The notes: generated from the letters alone by a model not told the origin. A DNA stretch of 64,000 bases from Amycolatopsis thermoflava N1165 (GCF_000473265.1 NZ_KI421511.1:6120360-6184359); one strand, 5' to 3'; positions 44,452 through 53,906 are shown, numbered from the stretch's first letter. Numbers and translations are program-made.

Positions 44452-46773
44452 TCAGCGCGGGTGCGTCAGCTCCACGTCACGCGAGAGCGGGGCGCCCGCG
44501 ACGACTTCCAACGGCGCGGCGACCGGAGCATATCCGCTGGTCACGACCGTGTAGTCGCCCGCGGGGAGGTCGGTGAAGGAGTACCGGCCCGCCTCGTCGG
44601 TGAGCGTCATCGCGACCACCTCGCCGTCCGCGTCGAGCAGCGTCACCTGGGCCTCGGCCACCGGACGGTCGTCCCGGCCCGCCCGGACCACTCCGCCGAG
44701 TCGGGCGGTGAGCCCGAGTTCGATGTCGTGCGAGGCCTGCTCGCCCTCGGTGGTCGCCAGCGGCACCGCGGCCGGCTGGTGACCGGCGGCCGTGACGGTC
44801 AGCGTGTGGACGCCAGCCGGCACGTCGTCGAAGTGGTACCAGCCGTCGCCACCGGTGACGACCGACGACACCACCTCGCCCCGGTCGTCGGTCAGCACGA
44901 GCGTCGCGCCGCCGACCGGCTGGCCCGCGCTCGACCGCACCACGCCGCTGAGGCCACCGGCGCCGCTCATCTCGACGTCCCGGCGCACCGGCTGCCCGTC
45001 GACCGTGACCATCACGGCGCTCGGCTGGAACCGGGCCGCCGAGGTGATCAGCAGGTAGATCGCGTTCGGTGGGGCAGGCAGCCGGTAGGTCCCGTCGGCC
45101 GCGGTCAGCGTCCGCGCCACCTGCTGCCCCGACGAGTCGGTCAGCGTCAGCGCGGCCCCGGCCAGCGGACGGCCCGACGGGCCGGTGACCACGCCGTGGA
45201 CCGCCGAGCCGGTGACCGGCGCCGCGGTCGCCTCGGTGCTCTCGGTCAGGTCGATGCTGCGGCGCAGCGGGACCTCCTTGATGAACACCACCGCGATCAG
45301 CGTCGCGATCGCGATGATCCCGCCCGCGAAGAAGATCGAGCCGATGCTGTCGCCGTAGGCGGCCCGCACGATCGACTGGAACGGCTCCGGCAGCGCGGCG
45401 AGGTTCAGGCTGCTGCCCGCGCCGGCCGATCCGCCCTGGATGCCCATCGCGGCGAGTGCGCTCGACACGTGGCTGCTCACCTTCGCCGCGAGCAGCGCGC
45501 CCAGCGCGGACACCCCGGCCGAACCGCCCAGCGTGCGGAAGAAGGTGACCACCGACGACGAGGAACCCATGTCCTTCATCGCGACGGTGTTCTGCACGAC
45601 CAGCACCAGGTTCTGCATCAGCGCGCCGACACCGAGGCCGAGCAGCGCCAGGTAGGTGCCCATCAGCACCAGGTTGGTCTGGTGGTCGATCGTGCTGAGC
45701 AGGAACAGGCTCGCGACCAGCAGCACCGCGCCGCCGAGCATCCATGCCTTGGTCTTGCCGGTGCGCGAGATGACCTGACCCGCGACGGTCGAGGACAGGA
45801 ACAGCCCCAGCATCATCGGGATGGTCATCAGCCCGGCGTGCGTCGGCGAGTAGCCGCGGGCGAGCTGGTAGTACTGCCCGAGGAACACCGCGCCGCCGAA
45901 CATCGCGGTGCCGACCGACAGGCTGCCGATCACCGCCAGCGTGAAGGTGCGGTTGCGGAAGAGCCGCAGCGGCACCACCGGGTCCGGCACCTTCGACTCG
46001 ACGAACACCGCCAGCGCCAGCGCGACCAGACCGCCGAGCACGTAGAACAGGGTCGACCAGGACCACCAGGCGAAGCTGCCGCCCGCCAGCGAAACCCAGA
46101 TCAGCAGCAGCGAGACGCCGCCGACGAGCAGGGTCGCGCCGAGCCAGTCGATCTTCACCTGCTGCTTGCGGACCGGCAGGTGCAGCGTCTTGCCCAGCAC
46201 GATGAACGCGGCCACCGCGACCGGAACCGTGATCCAGAAGTTCCAGCGCCAGCCGAGCGGCGAGTCGACGATCACGCCGCCGAGCAGCGGGCCCGCGACG
46301 GTCGCCAGCGCGAACACCGCGCCGATGTAACCGCTGTAGCGGCCGCGTTCCCGCGGCGAGATCATCGCCGCGATCACGACCTGGATCAGCGCCTGCATGC
46401 CGCCGAGGCCGAGGCCCTGGACGGCGCGGAACGCGATCAGCTCGGGCATGGACTGGGAGATGCCGCCGAGCACCGAGCCGACCGTGAAGATCACGATCGA
46501 CAGCTGGTAGAGCATCTTCTTGCTGAACAGGTCCGACAGCTTGCCCCAGATCGGGGTGCTCGCCGTGGACGCCAGCAGGGTGGCGGTGACCACCCAGGTG
46601 TACTGGCTCTGCGAGCCGTCGAGGTCGGCCAGGATCGTCGGGAGTGCGTTCGAGACGATCGTGGAGGACAGCACGGCGACCAGCAGTGCCAGGAGCAGGC
46701 CGACGAACGCGCGCCCGACCTGGCGCGGCGTCATCGCCTCCTGGTTCGCTGTCGTGCTCACTTCGGGGATCAC
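44452..46773 (-). CDS. DHA2 MFS transporter with three carboxypeptidase-regulatory-like domains (paralog)
   Basis: A 773-residue relative of the fusion at 9105-11735. Residues about 15-500 form the 14-helix exporter (LSSTIVSNALPTILADLDGS, IWGKLSDLFSKKMLYQLS, FRAVQGLGLGGMQALIQVV, LATVAGPLLGGVIVDSP). Three beta-sandwich units follow at about 520-600, 601-686 and 687-770, each with the GVVTG/GVVR ... GG-YR/YHF ... G-Y/HTLTV pattern. The linker is shorter than in the first copy. GTG 46773 overlaps the MarR stop (GTGA) with GGAG eight bases upstream; GTG 46761 (MSTTANQEAMTPRQ) is an alternative. No YceI gene accompanies this copy. Confidence 0.83.
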   Translation of the reverse strand: MIPEVSTTANQEAMTPRQVGRAFVGLLLALLVAVLSSTIVSNALPTILADLDGSQSQYTWVVTATLLASTASTPIWGKLSDLFSKKMLYQLSIVIFTVGSVLGGISQSMPELIAFRAVQGLGLGGMQALIQVVIAAMISPRERGRYSGYIGAVFALATVAGPLLGGVIVDSPLGWRWNFWITVPVAVAAFIVLGKTLHLPVRKQQVKIDWLGATLLVGGVSLLLIWVSLAGGSFAWWSWSTLFYVLGGLVALALAVFVESKVPDPVVPLRLFRNRTFTLAVIGSLSVGTAMFGGAVFLGQYYQLARGYSPTHAGLMTIPMMLGLFLSSTVAGQVISRTGKTKAWMLGGAVLLVASLFLLSTIDHQTNLVLMGTYLALLGLGVGALMQNLVLVVQNTVAMKDMGSSSSVVTFFRTLGGSAGVSALGALLAAKVSSHVSSALAAMGIQGGSAGAGSSLNLAALPEPFQSIVRAAYGDSIGSIFFAGGIIAIATLIAVVFIKEVPLRRSIDLTESTEATAAPVTGSAVHGVVTGPSGRPLAGAALTLTDSSGQQVARTLTAADGTYRLPAPPNAIYLLITSAARFQPSAVMVTVDGQPVRRDVEMSGAGGLSGVVRSSAGQPVGGATLVLTDDRGEVVSSVVTGGDGWYHFDDVPAGVHTLTVTAAGHQPAAVPLATTEGEQASHDIELGLTARLGGVVRAGRDDRPVAEAQVTLLDADGEVVAMTLTDEAGRYSFTDLPAGDYTVVTSGYAPVAAPLEVVAGAPLSRDVELTHPR

Positions 46774-47267
46774 TTCCTCTTCTCCGCCGCCGGGTCCGGC
46801 GGGCAGGTGACCGGCGTCTGGCCGAGGGCCTCGCGCAGTCCTTGGTTCATCAGGGTCAACCGGGCGGTGAGTGCTTCGACCTCGTCGTCGGTCCAGTCCG
46901 CGAGCGCACGCCGGATGAAGTCGATGTGCAGCTGTCGCCATCGCTCGAGCTCGGCGCGGCCGGCTTCGGACAGGCTGATCAGGCTGGCGCGCCCGTCCTC
47001 GGGCGCCGGCCTGCGCTCGACCAGTCCGGCGGCGGTCAGCTGGGCGATCTGCCTGCTGATCACCGAGATGTCGACCATCTTGCGCTTCGCGAGGTCCGAC
47101 GGGCGGCTCTCGCCGTGCGCGTTGAGGTCGGACAGCAGCATGGCGGCCGCGGGGTGCAGGCCGTCGTGCTCGCGCTGCCAGGACTGGTTGATCCAGGCGT
47201 GCTGCAGCTGACCGGCCGCGCGCAGTTCGCGCATCAGCTGGACGGCCTTCTCGTCGCGGTCCCCCAT
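46770..47267 (-). CDS. MarR family transcriptional regulator (paralogous cassette)
   Basis: A 165-residue MarR protein: HTH at about 55-85 (ESRPSDLAKRKMVDISVISR), wing LVERRPAPEDGRASLISLSE (about 93-112), and flanking dimer helices. ATG 47267 follows AGGAGGTGGG. It is coupled to the DHA2 fusion gene and preceded by two CAACT/AGTTG inverted repeats, the same half-site seen at the first MarR locus. Sequence identity to the first MarR (8584-9108) is modest outside the HTH. Confidence 0.88.
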   Translation of the reverse strand: MGDRDEKAVQLMRELRAAGQLQHAWINQSWQREHDGLHPAAAMLLSDLNAHGESRPSDLAKRKMVDISVISRQIAQLTAAGLVERRPAPEDGRASLISLSEAGRAELERWRQLHIDFIRRALADWTDDEVEALTARLTLMNQGLREALGQTPVTCPPDPAAEKRK

Positions 47268-47292
47268 GGACCCACCTCCTGGTTGGTTGTCA

Positions 47293-47339
47293 CATACAAC
47301 TATAGAAGCGGTAGTTGTATGCCACAACTATCTAAGTTG
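47293..47339. promoter_or_regulatory. MarR operators of second cassette
   Basis: CATACAACTA and TAGTTGTATG flank a 9-base spacer (47293-47321), a perfect 10-9-10 repeat. CAACT-ATCTA-AGTTG follows at 47325-47339. The half-site is that of AGCAACTAGTTGCT at 8529-8542. The rest of the 302-base gap to the next gene holds no credible gene; its other feature is the hairpin at 47473-47527. Confidence 0.72.
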
Positions 47340-47472
47340 GTGACTTGTCCCACTGATCGAGGGGATCTCCGAACCACCCGGAAGGAGCAACTTCGCGAGG
47401 ATTGCGGCGGAGGCGGTTACCCTGCGACGGATCGTGTTCGCATTAGCTGGCTACGATTAACCGAGTAGGGTG

Positions 47473-47527
47473 GATTATTCATGATCTTTTCACACGCTCA
47501 CTTGCTATTGCGTGTTCATGAATAATC
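47473..47527. promoter_or_regulatory. Long bipartite hairpin upstream of flavohemoprotein gene
   Basis: GATTATTCATGA (47473-47484) and TCATGAATAATC (47516-47527) are perfect 12-base inverted repeats. Inside, ACACGC (47492-47497) pairs with GCGTGT (47510-47515), leaving a 7-base bulge on one side and a 12-base loop. It is AT-rich compared with the surroundings and ends 42 bases before the ATG. It could be an operator for a stress regulator or a 5'-leader RNA structure. Confidence 0.55.
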
Positions 47528-47569
47528 GACGGCGAGCATGAACGCGCACCACGGAGCAGCCCCGAACCC

Positions 47570-48742
47570 ATGACAGCCGACCCCGTCAGCCCCGTTCCCC
47601 GGTCCGTGCACCGGGAGGCGCCCCCTGCCGTCACCGCGATGGTGCGCCTGATCCGGGACTCCTGGGTCAAGGCGGAGCCGTACCTGCCCGAAGTGACGCA
47701 GTTCTTCTACGGGATGCTGTTCACCCTCGCGCCCGCGACGCGGGACTTCTTCCCGATCAACATGGAGGTCCAGCGCAACCGCATGGTGCGCGCGCTGGTG
47801 CACGTCGTGCAGATGGTCGACCAGCCCGACGACCTGGTGCCGTTCCTGCGGCAGCTCGGGCGCGACCACCGCAAGTTCGGCGTGGTGCCGAACCACTACG
47901 AGGCGGTCGGCACCGCGTTGCTGGCGGCGATGAAGACGCAGCTCGGGCCGGACTGGACGGACGAGGTCGAGCGCGCGTGGGCGGAGGCGTTCACGATCAT
48001 CGCCCGGCAGATGCAGGAGGCCGCGGCCACCGACACGAACCCGCCGAACTGGTCGGCGCGGGTGGCCGAGCACCGGCGGCTGAGCTGGGACCTGGCGATG
48101 GTGCGGCTGGAGCCGGACCAGCACATCCCGTTCCGGCCGGGGCAGTACCTGAGCGTCGAGGTGCCGCAGCGGCCGCGGTTGTGGCGGTACCTGTCGCCGG
48201 CGAACGCGCCGCGCCCGGACGGCTCGCTGGAGTTCCACATCCGCGCCATCGAGGGTGGCTGGGTGTCCCGGGCGATCGTCAGCCACACGCAGGCCGGTGA
48301 CGTGTGGCGGTTCGGGCCGCCGCTGGGCACGCTGGGCGTGGACCGGGAGAGCGGCCGGGACGTGCTGATGGTCGCGGGCGGCACGGGTGTCGCGCCGATG
48401 CAGGCGATGCTCGACGAGCTGGGCCAATGGGGCGAGAACCCGAAGGTGCACCTGTTCTACGGCGGCCGGACGCGCGAGGACCTGTACGCGCTGGAGGGGT
48501 TGCGGATGGTCGCGTCCTGCAACCCGTGGCTGACGGTGACGCCGGTGGTGGAGAACGGGCCGGGCCTGGTCGGCGGCGAGCAGGGCACGCTGGCCGACGT
48601 GGTGACGCGGTACGGCGCGTGGCCCGGCCACGACGTGCTGGTGTCCGGTTCGCCCGCGATGATCCGCGCGACGGTTTCCCGGATGCTGGTGGCCGGAACG
48701 GCACTCGATCAGATCAGGTACGACCCGTTCACGATCGACTAG
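47570..48742 (+). CDS. Flavohemoprotein-like globin/reductase
   Basis: A 390-residue two-part protein. Residues about 18-155 form a globin domain (VRLIRDSWVKAEPYLPEVTQ, FYGMLFTLAPATRDFFP, and LGRDHRKFGVVPNHYEAVGT with the proximal histidine). Residues about 160-390 form an FAD/NAD(P)H reductase module (FRPGQYLSVEVPQRPRLWRY, VAGGTGVAPMQAMLDEL, LFYGGRTREDLYAL, DVLVSGSPAMIRATV). It resembles actinobacterial flavohemoglobins that detoxify nitric oxide or respond to nitrosative stress. ATG 47570 is used. The FAD motif RLWRYLS replaces the usual RxYS, common in this subgroup. The next gene is 10 bases away. Confidence 0.88.
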   Translation: MTADPVSPVPRSVHREAPPAVTAMVRLIRDSWVKAEPYLPEVTQFFYGMLFTLAPATRDFFPINMEVQRNRMVRALVHVVQMVDQPDDLVPFLRQLGRDHRKFGVVPNHYEAVGTALLAAMKTQLGPDWTDEVERAWAEAFTIIARQMQEAAATDTNPPNWSARVAEHRRLSWDLAMVRLEPDQHIPFRPGQYLSVEVPQRPRLWRYLSPANAPRPDGSLEFHIRAIEGGWVSRAIVSHTQAGDVWRFGPPLGTLGVDRESGRDVLMVAGGTGVAPMQAMLDELGQWGENPKVHLFYGGRTREDLYALEGLRMVASCNPWLTVTPVVENGPGLVGGEQGTLADVVTRYGAWPGHDVLVSGSPAMIRATVSRMLVAGTALDQIRYDPFTID

Positions 48743-48752
48743 CCTGCGACGG

Positions 48753-49460
48753 ATGGACATTCCTGTCGCAGACGGAACCATCCGCGGTTACCTGGCCACC
48801 CCGCAGCGGGAGGTCTCGGGCGAGCCGCCGTGGCCGGGGGTCGTGATCGTGCACGACGCGGTCGGCCTCTCGCAGGACGCGAAGAACATCACCGACCGGT
48901 TCGCCACCGCCGGCTATGTCGCGCTGTCGCCGGACATGTACTCGCGCGGCGGGCTCGTGCGGTGCGTGAAGTCGGTGTTCAAGGAGCTGGCGGCCGGGAA
49001 GGGGCGGGCGTTCGACGACCTGGACGCGGCGCGGTCGTTGCTGGCGTCGAGGTCTGATTGCACTGGTCGGGTCGGGATCGTCGGGTTCTGCATGGGTGGG
49101 GGGTTCGCCCTGGTGGCGGCCTCTCGCGGGTTTGACGCGTCGGCGCCGTACTACGGACAGTTGCCCAAGGATCTGTCCGTTTTGGATGGTTCTTGTCCTG
49201 TGGTGGCTTCCTTTGGGAAGAAGGACTTTTCCTTGCGTGGGGCGGCGGCGAAACTGGAGCGGGAGTTGTCGGCTCGGGGGGTGCCGCATGATGTCAAGGA
49301 GTACCCGGGGGTTGGGCACAGTTTTGCGAATCAGTTCCACGGGCCGGTGAACGTGTTGCTGAAGGTTGCTGGGATGAGCTATGACCGGGCGGCCAGTGAG
49401 GATGCTTGGCGGCGCGTGTTGGCCTTCTTCGCGGAGCATTTGGGTCGTGAGGCGGCGTAG
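48753..49460 (+). CDS. Dienelactone hydrolase family protein
   Basis: A 235-residue alpha/beta hydrolase. The nucleophile elbow GFCMGGGFALVAAS (about 110-123) carries Cys, as in dienelactone hydrolase, with VVASFGKKDFSLRG supplying the Asp region (about 150) and EYPGVGHSF the His (about 190). VIVHDAVGLSQDAKNITDRF is the oxyanion-hole strand. The preferred ester or lactone is unknown. It starts 10 bases after the flavohemoprotein stop, so they probably share an mRNA. Its 3' half has lower GC at third positions (runs of TTT, TTG, GGG codons) than its neighbours. Confidence 0.88.
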   Translation: MDIPVADGTIRGYLATPQREVSGEPPWPGVVIVHDAVGLSQDAKNITDRFATAGYVALSPDMYSRGGLVRCVKSVFKELAAGKGRAFDDLDAARSLLASRSDCTGRVGIVGFCMGGGFALVAASRGFDASAPYYGQLPKDLSVLDGSCPVVASFGKKDFSLRGAAAKLERELSARGVPHDVKEYPGVGHSFANQFHGPVNVLLKVAGMSYDRAASEDAWRRVLAFFAEHLGREAA

Positions 49461-49499
49461 AGCGCCTCACGGCGCTGGAAGGTCGCCTTGGGTGACCAC

Positions 49500-49617
49500 C
49501 CCCCGCCCCCGATGCCTGATTGTGTTTCAGTCGCCGAGCAGGGTTGTCAAGGCGGGAAAGCGTGCCTTGACAACCCTGGTCGGCGACTAAAGATCGGCTG
49601 TGGATCGGGGGCGGGGG
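49500..49617. repeat. 118-base nested palindromic element
   Basis: Two pairs of inverted arms share one centre (49558.5). Outer arms CCCCCGCCCCCGAT (49500-49513) and ATCGGGGGCGGGGG (49604-49617) are perfect. Inner arms span 25 bases each (49529-49553 and 49564-49588): AGTCGCCGA, one G-G mismatch, then CAGGGTTGTCAAGGC. A 10-base loop and two 15-base unpaired flanks complete the symmetry. It lies in the 257-base gap between converging genes. It looks like a palindromic mobile intergenic unit (REP or MITE-like) or a large bidirectional terminator; no coding sequence is seen. Confidence 0.75.
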
Positions 49618-49680
49618 AGGTCTGGTGCGTGGTCGGTGCAGTTGCGTTGCCGGCTGGCGTTTTGTTGAAAGAAAACAAAA

Positions 49681-49711
49681 AGAAGGGCCCCGCGTGCTGC
49701 GGGGCCCTTCT
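49681..49711 (-). terminator. Terminator of dnaK-grpE-dnaJ-hspR operon
   Basis: A perfect 13-base stem (AGAAGGGCCCCGC with GCGGGGCCCTTCT) around GTGCT. On the minus strand it is followed by TTTTGTTTTCTTTC, a good U-tract. It lies seven bases past the hspR stop. Confidence 0.9.
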
Positions 49712-49717
49712 CTGTTC

Positions 49718-50155
49718 TCATCGCCTTCGGCGTGGTTTCCAGACCACCAAGGCGGTTTCCTGCTTCATCGGCACCAGGTCCTTGCGGTAGGAGCGGTGCA
49801 CGGCCGCCGCGGCTTGTTCGGCTGCGGCGTACGCGGTGGCGAGTTCTTCGGTCAGTTCGGCGATCCGGGACTGCAGCGCTTCGACCTGGTTCTCCAGCTC
49901 GATGATCCGCTTGATGCCCGCCAGGTTGACGCCCTCCTCCTGGGACAGGCGCTGCACCTCACGCAGCAGCGCGATGTCCCGCATGGAGTAGCGCCGCCCG
50001 CCGCCTGCGGTTCGGCCCGGCGACACCAGGCCCATGCGGTCGTACGAGCGGAGGGTCTGTGCGTGCAGGCCGGACAGCTGAGCGGCCACGGAGATCACGA
50101 AGACCGGCGTCTCTTCGTCGGCCCCGTGCGGCAACCCGCCGAACACCTCGATCAA
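49718..50155 (-). CDS. hspR: Heat-shock repressor HspR (MerR family)
   Basis: A 145-residue MerR-type repressor. The N-terminal HTH ([40 protein letters not shown], residues about 18-57) is nearly invariant among HspR proteins, and a leucine-zipper-like coiled coil follows (about 80-115). HspR binds HAIR sites with DnaK as corepressor. TTG 50155 overlaps the dnaJ stop (TTGA); GTG 50146 is an alternative. As the last gene of the dnaK operon it closes the feedback loop, and the three HAIR sites in this window are its expected targets. Confidence 0.93.
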   Translation of the reverse strand: MIEVFGGLPHGADEETPVFVISVAAQLSGLHAQTLRSYDRMGLVSPGRTAGGGRRYSMRDIALLREVQRLSQEEGVNLAGIKRIIELENQVEALQSRIAELTEELATAYAAAEQAAAAVHRSYRKDLVPMKQETALVVWKPRRRR

Positions 50156-51330
50156 CCCCTTTCGCGGAGCAGCTTCGTGATCTCCGGGCGCGGGTCGTGC
50201 TTCTCGGCGATCTTGGCGTACGCCTCGAGCGCCTCCCGCTCCGAAGACTCCAACCGCGACGGCACGGCCACCTGCAACGTGACGAGCAGGTCGCCCTGCG
50301 CACCGTCCCGCTTCTTGATGCCCTTGCCGCGCACCCGCAGGACCCGGCCGCTGCCGGTGCCCGCGGGCACCTTCACCGAAACCTTCCCGTCCAGCGTCGG
50401 CACGGTGATCGTCGCACCCAGAGCCAGCTCGGGGTAGCTCACCGGGACCGTGATCGTCAGATCATTACCCGACCGGCCGAACACCGGGTCCGGGTTCACG
50501 TGCACCCGCACGTACAGGTCACCGGCAGCCGCGCCCCCGCGGCCCGGCTCGCCCTGGCCCGCCAGCCTGATCCGCTGGTTGTCGTCCACACCCGCCGGCA
50601 CCCGCACGGTCAGGGTGCGCGTCTGGGTGCTGACACCCTCGCCGCCGCACTCCGGGCACGGGTCGTCGATGATCCGGCCGCGGCCACGGCAGTCCGGGCA
50701 CGGCTCGGAGAACGCGAACGCCCCCTGGCTGCGGCTCACCAGCCCGGCGCCCTTGCAGGTGGGGCAGGTGCGCGGCGTGGTGCCCGGGCGGGCGCCGTTG
50801 CCGTGGCACGTCGAACACGTCGCCGGGCTGGACAGCCGCAGCGGCAGGGTCGCGCCCTTGACCGCCTCGGCGAAGTCGATCCGCACGTCCGTCTCGACAT
50901 CGGCGCCGCGCTGGCCGCGGGCGCCCGCGCTCTGCTGGCCTCGCCTGCCGAACAGGCCGCCGAGGATGTCGCCGAGCCCGCCGAAACCGCCCTGCGCGCC
51001 CGCGCCCGCGGTCTGCCCGAAGATGTCGCCGAAGTCGAAACCGCCGGTGCCGCCCGCGCCGGGGAAGCCGAAGCCACCCGGGCCGCCGCCCGAACCGAAC
51101 AGCCGTCGCGCCTCGTCGTACTCCTTGCGCTTGGCCGGATCCGACAGCACGCCGTAGGCCTCCGACACGGCCTTGAACTTCTGCTCGGCCTCCGTGTTGC
51201 CGGGGTTGGCGTCCGGGTGGTTCTCCCGCGCCAGCTTGCGGTAAGCCTTCTTGATCTCGTCCTGCGAAGCGTCGGAGGAGACGCCCAGCTCACGGTAGAA
51301 GTCCTTACCGATCCACTCCCGTGCACTCAC
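50152..51330 (-). CDS. dnaJ: Co-chaperone DnaJ
   Basis: A 392-residue type I Hsp40. The J-domain (about 9-75) contains the HPD tripeptide in [10 protein letters not shown], followed by a Gly/Phe-rich region (about 80-130). The zinc domain has four motifs [24 protein letters not shown] and CPECGGEG (about 178-242), and the C-terminal substrate domains run to about 370. It stimulates DnaK ATPase and delivers clients. GTG 51330 is used. It lies 27 bases after grpE. This is DnaJ1 of the dnaK operon; a second dnaJ is expected elsewhere in such genomes. Confidence 0.95.
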   Translation of the reverse strand: MSAREWIGKDFYRELGVSSDASQDEIKKAYRKLARENHPDANPGNTEAEQKFKAVSEAYGVLSDPAKRKEYDEARRLFGSGGGPGGFGFPGAGGTGGFDFGDIFGQTAGAGAQGGFGGLGDILGGLFGRRGQQSAGARGQRGADVETDVRIDFAEAVKGATLPLRLSSPATCSTCHGNGARPGTTPRTCPTCKGAGLVSRSQGAFAFSEPCPDCRGRGRIIDDPCPECGGEGVSTQTRTLTVRVPAGVDDNQRIRLAGQGEPGRGGAAAGDLYVRVHVNPDPVFGRSGNDLTITVPVSYPELALGATITVPTLDGKVSVKVPAGTGSGRVLRVRGKGIKKRDGAQGDLLVTLQVAVPSRLESSEREALEAYAKIAEKHDPRPEITKLLRERG

Positions 51331-51357
51331 CGGACGTCTCCTCCTCTCGCCTGTTCG

Positions 51358-52053
51358 TTACTGCTGTGCGTTCTCATCCGACAACTGCTCGACCGGTAGC
51401 TCACCCTCGACCGGGGCCTCGCCCGGCTCGTGGTCGGTGACGCCAACCAGCGCGGCCCGCAGCGTCCGGTCGCCGAACCGGTAACCACGGCGCAGCACCG
51501 TCGTCACCGTCGGCCCCGACACCTCCGGCGAGGTGTTGTGCTGCACGGCCTCGTGCACGCTCGGGTCGAAGGGCTCGCCCTCCGCGCCGAACGGCTCGAG
51601 CCCGATCCGCTGCAGGCTCGCGACCAGCTTGTCCGCGACCGCCTTGAACGCGCCGGTGAGGTCGCCGTGCTGCTCCGCCCGCTCGAAGTCGTCGAGCAGC
51701 GGCAGCAGCTCGTTCACCACCGACGCCTTCGCGGCGCTGACCACGGCCTCCCGGTCGCGGTCGACCCGCTTGCGGTAGTTCGCGAACTCCGCCTGCAGGC
51801 GCTGCAGGTCGGCGGTGCGCTCCGCCAGCTCCTTCTCGACCTCGGACGGAGCCGCCACCGCGTCGTCCACGATGGACTCACCGAGCGACGGGCCGGCCTG
51901 GGCCGCCGGGGCTTCCGCGGCAGGCGCCTCGGCAGCCTCCGGCTGGGTCCGCACCTGGCCGGTCTCGGGGTCGATCTTGCGCCGGTCCCGCACGACCAGG
52001 GGCTCGGTGACCGGCTCCTGCTCGTCGATCTCGTTCGAGTGGCGTCCCGTCAC
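51358..52053 (-). CDS. grpE: Nucleotide exchange factor GrpE
   Basis: A 231-residue GrpE. A disordered acidic N-terminus (1-70, Ala/Glu/Pro-rich) precedes the long coiled coil (about 72-120, [20 protein letters not shown], then [10 protein letters not shown]) and the beta-wing domain with [13 protein letters not shown] (about 163-175) and [18 protein letters not shown]. It releases ADP from DnaK. GTG 52053 overlaps the dnaK stop by four bases. Confidence 0.95.
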   Translation of the reverse strand: MTGRHSNEIDEQEPVTEPLVVRDRRKIDPETGQVRTQPEAAEAPAAEAPAAQAGPSLGESIVDDAVAAPSEVEKELAERTADLQRLQAEFANYRKRVDRDREAVVSAAKASVVNELLPLLDDFERAEQHGDLTGAFKAVADKLVASLQRIGLEPFGAEGEPFDPSVHEAVQHNTSPEVSGPTVTTVLRRGYRFGDRTLRAALVGVTDHEPGEAPVEGELPVEQLSDENAQQ

Positions 52054-53906
52054 TTCTTCTCGTCCTCGTCCACGATCTCGGCGTCCACCACGTCGTCCGC
52101 GCCCTTGTTGTCGGACGCGCCCGCCGCACCCGAGTCAGCGCCCGGGTTGGCGCCACCGGCCTGCTGCGCGTTGGCGTACAGGGCGGTGCCCAGCTCCTGC
52201 GACGCGGTGTTCAGCTTCTCGATGGCTTCCTTGATCTTGGCCGTGTCGGTGCCCTTGAGCGCCTCGTTGGCCTCGTCGATCGCGGTCTTGACCTTGCCCT
52301 TGAGGTCCTCGGGCAGCTTGTCCTCGTTGTCCTTGACGAACTTCTCGGTCTGGTAGACCAGCGTCTCGGCCTGGTTGCGGGTCTCGGCCTCCTCGCGGCG
52401 CTTGCGGTCCTCCTCCGCGTGCGCCTCGGCGTCCTTGACCATCCGCTCGATGTCCTCCTTCGGCAGCGCGGAGCCACCGGTGATGGTCATCGACTGTTCC
52501 TTGTTCGTGCCCAGGTCCTTCGCCGTGACGTGCACGATGCCGTTCGCGTCGATGTCGAAGGTGACCTCGATCTGCGGCACACCGCGCGGGGCCGGCGGGA
52601 TGCCGGTCAGCTCGAACATGCCGAGCTTCTTGTTGTGCGCGGCGATCTCGCGCTCGCCCTGGAACACCTGGATCTGCACCGACGGCTGGTTGTCGTCCGC
52701 CGTGGAGAAGATCTCGGACCGCTTCGTCGGGATGGTCGTGTTGCGCTCGATGAGCTTGGTGAACACGCCGCCCTTGGTCTCGATGCCCAGCGACAGCGGG
52801 GTCACGTCCAGCAGCAGGACGTCCTTGACCTCACCCTTGAGCACGCCGGCCTGCAGCGCGGCGCCGACGGCGACGACCTCGTCCGGGTTCACGCCCTTGT
52901 TCGGCTCGCGGCCGCCGGTCAGCTCCTTGACCAGCTCGGCGACGGCGGGCATGCGGGTGGAACCGCCGACCAGCACCACGTGGTCGATCTGGCCGACCGA
53001 GATGCCGGCGTCGCGGATCACGTTGTTGAACGGCGCCTTCGTGCGGTCCAGCAGGTCGGAGGTGATCCGCTGGAACTCCGCGCGGGACAGCGTCTCGTCC
53101 AGGAACAGCGGGTTCTTGTCCGCGTCGACCGTGATGTAGGGCAGGTTGATGTTCGCGCTGCTCGAGCTGGACAGCTCGATCTTCGCCTTCTCCGCGGCCT
53201 CGCGGATGCGCTGCAGCGCCATCCGGTCCTTGGTCAGGTCGATGCCGTGGCTGGCCTTGAACTTGTCCACCAGCCAGTCGACGATGCGCTGGTCCCAGTC
53301 GTCACCACCGAGGTGGTTGTCACCGCTGGTGGCGCGCACCTCGACGACACCCTCGCCGATCTCCAGCAGCGACACGTCGAAGGTGCCGCCACCGAGGTCG
53401 AAGACCAGGATGGTCTGCTCCTTCTCGCCCTTGTCCAGGCCGTAGGCCAGTGCGGCCGCGGTGGGCTCGTTGACGATGCGGAGCACGTTCAGGCCGGCGA
53501 TCTGGCCGGCCTCCTTGGTGGCCTGCCGCTGCGCGTCCTCGAAGTAGGCGGGGACGGTGATGACCGCGTCGGTGATCTCCTCACCGAGGTAGGCCTCGGC
53601 GTCGCGCTTGAGCTTCATCAGCACGCGCGCGCTGATCTCCTGCGCCGTGTAGGCCTTGCCGTCGATCTCGGTCTTCCAGTCGGTGCCGATGTGCCGCTTC
53701 ACGGACCGGATCGTCCGGTCGACGTTGGTCACGGCCTGGTTCTTCGCCGGCTGGCCCGTCAGCACCTCGCCGTTCTTGGCGAACGCGACGATCGACGGGG
53801 TCGTGCGGGAGCCTTCCGAGTTGGCGATGACCGTCGGCTCGCCGCCCTCCAGGACAGCGACGACCGAGTTGGTCGTGCCGAGGTCGATGCCGACCGCTCG
53901 CGCCAT
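52050..53906 (-). CDS. dnaK: Chaperone DnaK (Hsp70)
   Basis: A 618-residue Hsp70. The ATPase domain (1-360) has [20 protein letters not shown] at 5-24 and [16 protein letters not shown] at about 170-185; the substrate domain (about 370-510) contains [20 protein letters not shown], and an acidic lid ends in DEDEKK. Actinobacterial form, without the insertion of Gram-negative DnaK. ATG 53906 has GGAGGG upstream. Two HAIR sites lie 63-138 bases upstream. It is the first gene of the operon and the corepressor of HspR. Confidence 0.97.
   Translation of the reverse strand: MARAVGIDLGTTNSVVAVLEGGEPTVIANSEGSRTTPSIVAFAKNGEVLTGQPAKNQAVTNVDRTIRSVKRHIGTDWKTEIDGKAYTAQEISARVLMKLKRDAEAYLGEEITDAVITVPAYFEDAQRQATKEAGQIAGLNVLRIVNEPTAAALAYGLDKGEKEQTILVFDLGGGTFDVSLLEIGEGVVEVRATSGDNHLGGDDWDQRIVDWLVDKFKASHGIDLTKDRMALQRIREAAEKAKIELSSSSSANINLPYITVDADKNPLFLDETLSRAEFQRITSDLLDRTKAPFNNVIRDAGISVGQIDHVVLVGGSTRMPAVAELVKELTGGREPNKGVNPDEVVAVGAALQAGVLKGEVKDVLLLDVTPLSLGIETKGGVFTKLIERNTTIPTKRSEIFSTADDNQPSVQIQVFQGEREIAAHNKKLGMFELTGIPPAPRGVPQIEVTFDIDANGIVHVTAKDLGTNKEQSMTITGGSALPKEDIERMVKDAEAHAEEDRKRREEAETRNQAETLVYQTEKFVKDNEDKLPEDLKGKVKTAIDEANEALKGTDTAKIKEAIEKLNTASQELGTALYANAQQAGGANPGADSGAAGASDNKGADDVVDAEIVDEDEKK

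Noticed and set aside
44461..47211. Long antisense open frame over the second DHA2 fusion (about 900 codons)
   Set aside because: Same reason; the coding strand has clear helices and motifs, while the antisense product is low-complexity.
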